A stretch of DNA of 6,902 nt. Origin: Clostridia bacterium. GTDB taxonomy: Bacteria; Bacillota; Clostridia; Oscillospirales; CAG-272. Of this stretch, positions 1 through 4,905 are shown piece by piece. Numbering within the stretch: position 1 is the stretch's first letter; each line of letters opens with the position of its first letter. The stretch spans positions 1 to 6,902 of the forward strand of contig JAFQOC010000534.1 of assembly GCA_017420845.1 (NCBI GenBank). The letters run 5' to 3'. A program made the translations under genes and the position numbers. Under the pieces are notes generated by a model. It ran no database searches and was not told the origin of the DNA. It saw only the letters and a list, made by a program, of their open reading frames with translations.

Positions 1-237
1 AATGTTATTTCATACCAAGAACTATTAGGGAGCTACAACGGCTGGGAGATCGGAGAGGCTGAACATTTCGTTATTTCATACCAAGAACTATTAGGGAGCT
101 ACAACAGATTGCTTTCCATCGGCGCAGGGTACGGAGTTATTTCATACAAAGAACTATTAGGGAGCTACAACGCTTTTTCATAGGTTAATTACCTCGTTCT
201 TGTTATTTCATACCAAGAACTATTAGGGAGCTACAAC
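1..237 (-). CRISPR. End of a type II (II-C-like) CRISPR array, 4 repeats, 3 spacers, truncated at the left edge
   Basis: Four 36-base repeats lie at 4-39, 70-105, 136-171 and 202-237, separated by three unrelated spacers of exactly 30 bases (40-69, 106-135, 172-201). Bases 1-3 are probably the end of another spacer. The copies are identical except for C to A at 148. On the minus strand the repeat begins GTTGTAGCTCCCTAATAG and ends TTGGTATGAAATAAC. The opening matches the first bases of the Neisseria meningitidis type II-C repeat (GTTGTAGCTCCCT). The matching anti-repeat and tracrRNA at 320-426 fix the RNA sense as minus, so each repeat follows its spacer's crRNA-guide region as in type II systems. 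No degenerate terminal repeat and no obvious AT-rich leader are seen at 238-300. Cas genes are not in the window. Subtype is inferred from repeat and tracrRNA resemblance only. Confidence 0.97.
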
Positions 238-319
238 CGGGGATCCCACATTGCCATTGTTTATATGTTACAAGTTATCAGAGAGTAAGACAGCAGCAGG
301 AGAATCGTTTTTTGTTCAC

Positions 320-426
320 ATATAAAGATGACGACCGGAAAACCGATCGTCAGAGCTTTGCGGTACACTACGATAAGTAGCGACCTTATCATAGCAACCT
401 AATTGTTCTTGGTATGAAATAAGAAC
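320..426 (-). ncRNA. tracrRNA of the adjacent type II CRISPR array
   Basis: This RNA would base-pair with the repeat part of pre-crRNA, recruit RNase III and form the Cas9 guide scaffold. The anti-repeat (388-423) matches 28 of 31 bases across repeat positions 5-35, on the strand that makes it complementary to crRNA. Reading down the minus strand, TTGCTATGATAAGG is followed by a stem at 385-362 (GGU/ACC plus a six-pair helix with one G-U, loop 376-372), then CCGCAAAGCTCTG, then a nine-pair terminator hairpin (351-330) and AUCUUUAUAU. Order and key bases parallel the known N. meningitidis tracrRNA (TTGCTACAATAAGG, stem, CCGCAACGCTCTG, final hairpin, CATCGTTTA). The 5' end at about 426 is inferred from the promoter; the 3' end at about 320 from the hairpin. 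The 238-320 gap to the array holds no gene. Confidence 0.93.
330..351 (-). terminator. Terminal hairpin of the tracrRNA
   Basis: In the minus-strand RNA, GACGAUCGG (351-343) pairs with CCGGUCGUC (338-330) across a UUUU loop, nine pairs with one G-U wobble. It is followed by AUCUUUAUAU, only moderately U-rich, so read-through toward the array is possible. It is also the 3' structural hairpin of the Cas9 scaffold in this RNA class. Confidence 0.75.
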
Positions 427-430
427 AATT
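401..430. repeat. Perfect 10-bp inverted repeat at the tracrRNA 5' end
   Basis: AATTGTTCTT (401-410) is the exact reverse complement of AAGAACAATT (421-430), with the 10-base loop 411-420. Positions 401-410 lie inside the anti-repeat; 421-430 mostly lie upstream of it. With transcription starting at 426, at least GUUCUU/AAGAAC (six pairs) could form at the extreme 5' end of the tracrRNA, hiding part of the anti-repeat. Confidence 0.85.
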
Positions 431-437
431 GTATTAT
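409..437 (+). promoter_or_regulatory. Possible plus-strand promoter divergent from the tracrRNA promoter
   Basis: On the plus strand TTGGTA (409-414) and TATTAT (432-437) are 17 bases apart, matching 4/6 and 5/6 of consensus. The -10 box overlaps the nearly palindromic -10 box of the tracrRNA promoter. It would start transcription near 444 and could produce the structured RNA at about 500-867. It sits inside anti-repeat sequence, so the match may be coincidental. Confidence 0.3.
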
Positions 438-461
438 AGCACATATAGCTTTGGTTGTCAA
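433..461 (-). promoter_or_regulatory. Consensus housekeeping promoter of the tracrRNA
   Basis: On the minus strand a perfect TTGACA (461-456) and a perfect TATAAT (438-433) are separated by exactly 17 bases. The first purine at the expected distance is G at 426, seven bases after the -10 box, placing the transcript start just upstream of the anti-repeat. A fully consensus promoter suggests strong constitutive expression. If the tracrRNA terminator leaks, the same promoter would also transcribe the CRISPR array. Confidence 0.93.
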
Positions 462-499
462 GAGATTTGGATAAATAAAGTTTCAGAAAGCCGAGAAAA

Positions 500-867
500 G
501 GTGACGACGGCTCACGAATCCGTGAAAGCCGGAGCCAAGAAAAGGGAGGGAGAGGGCCAATGAATGAGCCTATCAAAATTTTGTGTCCGACAACACGTGA
601 GCCGGTCGCGCCCCCTCCACCACCACCCACGTAGCCAAGTTAGCCGTATCCGGGCAGGGAAGGATAGCCCGGTTAAGGGGCTCGCGCGGACGCTACGTGA
701 AAAAGAAAGGAACCCAAGACCGATCCCTTCCTCACCTCTACCGGCAAAGAAGGTTACAAACGCAGTCTCTTTTTTGTTGGCGGAGATGAGGGGACGAGAT
801 GCGCTGTGCAAGCTACGTAAAATAAATCCGAACAGCCCCATTACGACAGAACTGTTCGGATTTTTTT
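500..867 (+). ncRNA. Candidate large structured non-coding RNA
   Basis: The stretch from 463 to the terminator has no credible protein gene but many helices. A 16-pair helix joins 500-516 to 596-612 with two single-base bulges. A competing local hairpin is at 508-531. An 8-bp perfect helix joins 628-635 (CACGTAGC) to 692-699 (GCTACGTG) and encloses 642-645/679-682 and 650-655/667-672 (CCGGGC/GCCCGG). A further stem joins 730-738 to 783-791 (8 of 9 pairs). It ends in a strong intrinsic terminator. Plus sense is preferred because unpaired segments are purine- and A-rich in that sense and the seven-T run follows the plus-strand hairpin. I do not recognise tmRNA, RNase P RNA, SRP RNA, 6S RNA, or a TPP, SAM or cobalamin riboswitch. 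A known Firmicutes family such as the raiA motif is possible but unverified. True ends are uncertain. Confidence 0.5.
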
Positions 868-870
868 ATT
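821..870. terminator. Bidirectional intrinsic terminator
   Basis: AAATCCGAACAG (824-835) pairs perfectly with CTGTTCGGATTT (852-863), 12 bp with a 16-base loop. On the plus strand it runs into seven Ts (861-867), closing the candidate ncRNA. On the minus strand it is followed by ATTTTA after the stem's own Us and lies 30 bases beyond the glycosidase stop codon, so it also serves that gene. Confidence 0.88.
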
Positions 871-892
871 ATGCTTTTTTACATTCCGTCGC

Positions 893-3775
893 TTACTCCG
901 TGGCCGTCTGCTCGGGGACACCGCCGGTCAAGTCACAGGGTATCCGATCAAAGGCGTCCAGCTCGGCAAAGCCGATATCGGATGCGGTCTTTTCAATGCG
1001 GAGGGTGTGGGTACCCTTGGTTAGAGTGAGGTGGATATCGGCGTAGATGTCCTCGCTGAAGCTGCCCCAGCCCAGGGACTTGCCGTTCTCGTTGTAGCGC
1101 AGAACACCCCGCTTGACACCGTCCACGTAGACGGTGTGGGTGGCCAGACCCATGGGGGCGGCGTAGTAGAAGCGGAGGGTATAGTCTCCGTCCTCGCCAA
1201 CGACCAGCGCATCGAAGGTCAAGGAGGAGCCAACGTCATCAATGCCCGCCACGTGAGTACCGGGGGAGTAGGCCGAGCCCGTCAGCTTGGCCTTTTCGGC
1301 CTCGTAGCGGGTGATGCCGTTGTCGTGGATCGTCACGGACAAGGAAACGGTCAGATCCGCGGGGATGGCCGAGCCGTCCTCGGTGGTAAAGCAGATGCGG
1401 TTATGACGGTCGGTGCCAAGCAGCTCGGTGTCCAGCGTGACGGTGCCTGCGCCCTTGGTCAGGGTGACCGTACCCGCGTCCTTGCGGTTGACCTCTACCT
1501 TGAGGGTCAGATCGGCGGGGGATTCATAGGCAAGGTTTACCGTGTAGGACAATTGAGCGGTGCCTGCCGCCTCGCCCTGCGCCTCCAGAGGTACGATCAC
1601 CGAGGGGAACAGCAGGGTGCTTTCATCGGGACGCTGGGACTTGGGGGCTTGGGCTTCTCCCGTCCAGGGCATCAAGGTGATGCGGAGGCGGGTATGGGCA
1701 TAGGGGACCAGCCGCACCGTGACGGTCTCATCCCCCAGACGGTCGGCGGCTACGGGGGAAACGGGGGTATCTCTCGCAATATCCAAGGCGGTGTTCAGCG
1801 TCCAATCCTTGACGGCTCTGGCCTTGGCCTCCAGTACCAGCGGCACATCCGAGAGCTGATACCGCATCTCGTCGGTGATGGGGTTGCGGGTGACCGTGAA
1901 ATTGGAGGCTACGTCCTCAAAATTGAAGTTCTCCAACGCGTAGTTCCAGTCGGTGGTGGGGGTGATGTCGTAGGAAGGATATTTCCGATTGACGTGCCAA
2001 TTCAGGGGATCGTAGCCGATCTTCTTCCACTTCTCCCCAATCTCCAGCGCGAACAGAACCGCGCCACGACGGACGCTGACGCTGTTGTTGTCGGTCAGGG
2101 TGGCGGTGATCTCGGCAGGGAAGGTCAGAGTGATCACGTCTCCGTCCTCCCAGGCGGCAGTCAGGGCGGCATACTCGCCCGCAATCAGCTCTGCCTTCAC
2201 GGCGTGACCGTTGACCGTGACGGAAGGATTATCACACCATTCGGGCACGCGGATGTAGAGGGGGTAGGTGTCGGTCTTGTCTGCGGAGAGAGTCAGGGTG
2301 ACCGTATCCTCATAGGGGTAGTTGATGGTCTGGGTGACGGTCAGCTTGGTGCCATCTCCCACCGTGGCGGTGACGGTATTGGGGCCGTAAGCGCCCACGG
2401 CAAGACCGCCGTCCGAGGTGGCCATCCACATGGAGGCGATGAAGAGGGGCCAACCCATCTGGTAGTTGTGGACACAGCAGGGGAAACCGCCGGGGAGACC
2501 GTATACCAAGCGGTCGCCGCCGTCGCTGGTAAAGCCGTGGACACCCAGGTTGGCCATGACTTGGTTCTGCATAGTGAAGTAGACCTGGCCCTTTCCGTCG
2601 GGGAGGAGCTGCTGGGGCAGGGCGTTGTAGGTGATGAGCTCCAGATGGTCGGCGACGGTGGCGTCGCGGAGGAGGTAGAGGGAGATCTCATCGCAGAGCA
2701 TGCGCTCTACCACGGCGCAGGTCTCGTTGCCGTACACGCCGTCAATGCCGCGGCTCATCTCGTCGCCATTGGACATACCGTCCTGCCGTCCCGAGGCCAT
2801 GTAGATGTTCTCGATGCCCTCATAGTAGACGTCCAGGTAGTGCCGGTCCCCCGTGACGGCGTACATGACGGGGAAAAGCTTGAAGCTCTGCTGGGCGTTG
2901 ACGATATGGTAGGCGCCCAGCCACGCCTCCTCGTCGTAGGCCGTTTCCCAGTCGAAGGTCTGCTCATAGAGCAGCTTGCACAGGTCAAGTAAGGACTCGT
3001 CCCCCGTCTTCTCGTAGAGCCACAGCACCGCGAAGATGTTGTCTCCGCCTCGGACTCTTGCCCAGGAGGTCAGCTTTTTGGTTTTCAGGGCCTCGGCCTC
3101 CCACGCAAAGTAGTTTTGCAGGAAGGGGATCACCCGCTCGTCCCCCGTGGCATCGTGGTACAGCTCCAGGGCCATGAGCATGGGCATCAGGGGCCAGTAG
3201 TCCAGCTTTTCGGGATCATTTGCAAAGGGACCGAAGGCGCCGCTCTCGACCTGGCTATTCAAGGTCCAGTCGATCCATTTTTGCGCCTGCGCTTTCATGT
3301 CGGCATCGTCCAGCACGTAGGCCGAGGCGATGAGACCGCGGGTATAGTAGGAGCCTCGCTCCCAGCTCTCGCCCGAGCCGCCCAGCCAGCCCGAGCGGTT
3401 GTCCCCCTCGGACTTGCAGTCGGGGGAAAGTGATTCAAACTGCTTGGTCACCTGCTCGGCTTGGAGGAGAAGCTGATTCTTCAACCAGCTTGCGGCCTGT
3501 ACCTGCCCCAGGGGAAGAGGAGAAAACTTCATGTCGTCTACGGCTCCTTTCGTTGTAACGAGGACATCCCGCGGCTCTCCGAGCAGGACGGGAGGCTCGG
3601 TTTCGGCCTCGGTCTCAGTCTCAGATCCCGTAGATGCAGATGTGGGTGGTTCCGTATCGGTCTCATGGGAGTGAGAGGTGGTGTCGTCGGGCGTCACGCC
3701 CCCCGTACAGGCAGTGGCCGCCAGCATGGACAAGGCGAGCAACAGGCAAAATATGCGTAAAAGCAATTTGGACAT
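893..3775 (-). CDS. Secreted lipoprotein, GH127/DUF1680-like glycoside hydrolase with C-terminal CBM6/35-like domain
   Basis: Predicted exported, lipid-anchored glycosidase of 960 aa. Residues 1-22 are a hydrophobic signal peptide; C23 in ATAC is a probable lipobox Cys, followed by a Ser/Thr/Glu-rich linker (about 35-62). An all-alpha region (about 85-450) and beta-sandwich (about 455-640) fit the beta-L-arabinofuranosidase (DUF1680) fold, including a typical ITPTTDWNYALE segment (604-615). E351 and C353 in NETC, with C433-C434 in GGFPCC, match in order and spacing the Zn-binding Glu-x-Cys and Cys-Cys of Bifidobacterium HypBA1, where the first Cys of the pair is the nucleophile. Residues about 735-815 look Ig-like. 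Residues about 823-945 (RYEAE start, LTKGTHTLRIE, FAELDAFD) resemble a CBM6/35 sugar-binding domain. HypBA1 is about 658 aa, so this is a longer multidomain form. AAAGGAGG at 3790-3783, 7 bases from the ATG, supports the start. The substrate is unknown; arabinofuranoside is the family default, not shown here. Confidence 0.85.
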   Translation of the reverse strand: MSKLLLRIFCLLLALSMLAATACTGGVTPDDTTSHSHETDTEPPTSASTGSETETEAETEPPVLLGEPRDVLVTTKGAVDDMKFSPLPLGQVQAASWLKNQLLLQAEQVTKQFESLSPDCKSEGDNRSGWLGGSGESWERGSYYTRGLIASAYVLDDADMKAQAQKWIDWTLNSQVESGAFGPFANDPEKLDYWPLMPMLMALELYHDATGDERVIPFLQNYFAWEAEALKTKKLTSWARVRGGDNIFAVLWLYEKTGDESLLDLCKLLYEQTFDWETAYDEEAWLGAYHIVNAQQSFKLFPVMYAVTGDRHYLDVYYEGIENIYMASGRQDGMSNGDEMSRGIDGVYGNETCAVVERMLCDEISLYLLRDATVADHLELITYNALPQQLLPDGKGQVYFTMQNQVMANLGVHGFTSDGGDRLVYGLPGGFPCCVHNYQMGWPLFIASMWMATSDGGLAVGAYGPNTVTATVGDGTKLTVTQTINYPYEDTVTLTLSADKTDTYPLYIRVPEWCDNPSVTVNGHAVKAELIAGEYAALTAAWEDGDVITLTFPAEITATLTDNNSVSVRRGAVLFALEIGEKWKKIGYDPLNWHVNRKYPSYDITPTTDWNYALENFNFEDVASNFTVTRNPITDEMRYQLSDVPLVLEAKARAVKDWTLNTALDIARDTPVSPVAADRLGDETVTVRLVPYAHTRLRITLMPWTGEAQAPKSQRPDESTLLFPSVIVPLEAQGEAAGTAQLSYTVNLAYESPADLTLKVEVNRKDAGTVTLTKGAGTVTLDTELLGTDRHNRICFTTEDGSAIPADLTVSLSVTIHDNGITRYEAEKAKLTGSAYSPGTHVAGIDDVGSSLTFDALVVGEDGDYTLRFYYAAPMGLATHTVYVDGVKRGVLRYNENGKSLGWGSFSEDIYADIHLTLTKGTHTLRIEKTASDIGFAELDAFDRIPCDLTGGVPEQTATE

Positions 3776-3782
3776 AACGAAC

Positions 3783-3811
3783 CCTCCTTTATAGTTGCCT
3801 TTATTTTATCA
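3783..3811 (-). promoter_or_regulatory. Extended -10 promoter and ribosome binding site of the glycosidase gene
   Basis: Minus-strand TGATAAAAT (3811-3803) is an extended -10 element (TGn plus TAAAAT, 5/6). No convincing -35 box is found 16-18 bases upstream. The expected start is near 3796, giving a roughly 20-base leader that includes AAAGGAGG (3790-3783). Lack of a -35 fits a promoter needing an activator. Confidence 0.5.
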
Positions 3812-3836
3812 CAGATCAAAACAAAATTACAGGTAT

Positions 3837-3863
3837 ATTTTTGCAAAAATCCTTGCAAAAATC
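3837..3863. promoter_or_regulatory. Candidate AraC-type operator (palindrome plus direct repeat)
   Basis: ATTTTTGCAAAAAT (3837-3850) is a perfect 14-bp palindrome. TTGCAAAAATC occurs twice head to tail (3841-3851 and 3853-3863), a 12-base period, just over one helical turn. Relative to the predicted glycosidase start (about 3796) the block spans about -41 to -67, where AraC-family activators bind. The second copy also overlaps the -35 box of the regulator gene, which would allow autoregulation. The role is inferred from position. Confidence 0.5.
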
Positions 3864-3881
3864 GAACATACGCGGTATAAT
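3853..3881 (+). promoter_or_regulatory. Promoter of the AraC-family regulator gene
   Basis: TTGCAA (3853-3858, 4/6) and a perfect TATAAT (3876-3881) are separated by 17 bases. Transcription would start near 3888, at or beside an in-frame ATG, which argues that translation begins at the GTG at 3912 instead. The -35 hexamer is part of the second direct-repeat copy. Confidence 0.75.
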
Positions 3882-3911
3882 AAGAGCATGACCCATAAGG
3901 AGGTGACCGCT

Positions 3912-4688
3912 GTGCCCATTGGCATATCCATGCAAACCGTCCCCACCTACCGACTGTCCGCCTTCCGACAATTCCTGCCGGGTGAGCGACACATTACCAG
4001 AGTAGAATCCTGCGATGTCCTGCTTTTGATGCTGGGCGGTGTGCTTCGCTTCACCGAGGACGGTATACCTGTAGAGCTGACAAGGGGGGAATACTACGTC
4101 CAGCAGAGGGGTCTCCTTCAGGATGGCCCCGTGGTCAGCGAGTCTCCCTCGTATTTCTACCTGCATTTCGGGGACAGTGTCTGGAGTGATGAAGCCCCCA
4201 ACCTCCCCCGTTGGGGATTATTCGATCCCGAGGCGTTCCTCCCCCTCCTGAAGGAGTTGAATAGCGCCGAGAATGAGGACGCCCCACGTGTTGTTAAGAA
4301 CGGCCTGCTCTGTACCATTCTTACCCGTCTGTTCCGTGAACAGGCTCGCAGTGAGCGGGATATGCTGGTGGATCACATGGCACGCCGTCTGACACAAGAT
4401 CTTCAAAATCCACCCTCTCTGGAGGATTTGGCCGCGGCTTTTCATTTCAGTGAAAACTATCTCATCCGCATTTTTCGGGACTCTATGGGAATCACCCCTC
4501 ACGCTTATGTGGGTGCCGCGCGCATCCGTAAGGCCAAGCTGCTTTTGTCCACCAGTAACGTCACGGCTGAGCGCGTGGCCTATGAGTGTGGATTCGCGGA
4601 TTACGCCCATTTTTACCGAATGTTTCGAAGAGATACAGGATGCTCGCCCAAGGAGTATCGGCAGAAAATGATAGCAAGGAGGGGATGA
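3912..4688 (+). CDS. AraC-family transcriptional regulator
   Basis: A 258-aa cytoplasmic DNA-binding regulator. The N-terminal part (about residues 34-86, DVLLLMLGGVLRF to SYFYLHF) looks like the cupin-type sugar-sensing AraC domain. The C-terminal part has two helix-turn-helix units: SLEDLAAAFHFSENYLIRIF with GITPHAYV (about 169-200) and ERVAYECGFADYAHFYRMF with GCSPKEYRQ (about 220-251), the AraC signature. The GTG at 3912 is chosen because AAGGAGGTGA (3897-3906) sits 7 bases upstream. Upstream in-frame ATGs at 3795 and 3888 lack a ribosome binding site, and the promoter TATAAT at 3876-3881 lies downstream of the first. It is divergent from the glycosidase gene and most likely activates it in response to a released sugar; it could also act on the downstream amino-sugar genes. 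The effector is unknown. Confidence 0.9.
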   Translation: MPIGISMQTVPTYRLSAFRQFLPGERHITRVESCDVLLLMLGGVLRFTEDGIPVELTRGEYYVQQRGLLQDGPVVSESPSYFYLHFGDSVWSDEAPNLPRWGLFDPEAFLPLLKELNSAENEDAPRVVKNGLLCTILTRLFREQARSERDMLVDHMARRLTQDLQNPPSLEDLAAAFHFSENYLIRIFRDSMGITPHAYVGAARIRKAKLLLSTSNVTAERVAYECGFADYAHFYRMFRRDTGCSPKEYRQKMIARRG

Positions 4689-4808
4689 GTTTTGGCAGGG
4701 GCTCTGAAAGGTGACCGCTTTTGAGGGAGGAGGGGAGCCTGAATATCCAAGCACCACGGTCACTATCTCCTTGGCTGCTCCGCGCGCAAACGCAAAAAAG
4801 AAACCGAA

Positions 4809-4847
4809 AAAAATCTTTCCACCCCCATGCTCAATGCATGGGGGTGG
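4809..4847. terminator. Hairpin terminator between the convergent regulator and nagA genes
   Basis: CCACCCCCATGC (4819-4830) pairs perfectly with GCATGGGGGTGG (4836-4847) around a 5-base loop. Reading the minus strand, a run of seven Ts begins four or five bases after the stem (RNA AAAGAUUUUUUU), so it mainly ends the nagB-nagA transcript. On the plus strand only TTGGCTTTAT follows, a weak U-tract, so it may also partly end the regulator transcript. The 217-base gap 4689-4905 holds nothing else convincing. Confidence 0.7.
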
Positions 4848-4905
4848 TTGGCTTTATCTGGATAATGATTTGTGTGATAAAGGGTAATGAGTCGTGCAAC
4901 CCGGG

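Noticed and set aside
238..300. Fourth spacer or degenerate terminal repeat right of the last repeat
   Set aside because: No sequence resembling the repeat follows within 30-40 bases of 237; the next similarity is the anti-repeat at 388-423.
1..462. A cas gene hidden near the array
   Set aside because: No frame in this part gives a plausible Cas1, Cas2 or Cas9 fragment; the space is fully taken by the array, tracrRNA and its promoter.
500..867. tmRNA, RNase P RNA, SRP RNA or group II intron remnant
   Set aside because: There is no tRNA-like CCA end or tag reading frame, no GAGGAAAGTCC-type RNase P core, no SRP GGAAG/tetraloop domain, and no intron domain V sequence that I can recognise.
316..1046. 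Small open frames across the tracrRNA and ncRNA region (minus 316-630, minus 512-841, plus 564-1046)
   Set aside because: They have low-complexity, Arg/Ser/Trp-rich products, no ribosome binding sites, and cross RNA helices, the tracrRNA and the terminator; the last also runs into the glycosidase gene antisense.
1031..2992. 653-codon open frame on the plus strand opposite the glycosidase gene
   Set aside because: The product is a Gly/Val-rich antisense composition with no recognisable domain and no ribosome binding site; it is a by-product of GC-rich codon use in the minus-strand gene, which has clear catalytic motifs.
4711..4763. Inverted repeat GTGACCG/CGGTCAC after the regulator gene
   Set aside because: Seven bases with a 39-base loop and no T-run after it; this is expected by chance in a region this size and is not a convincing terminator.
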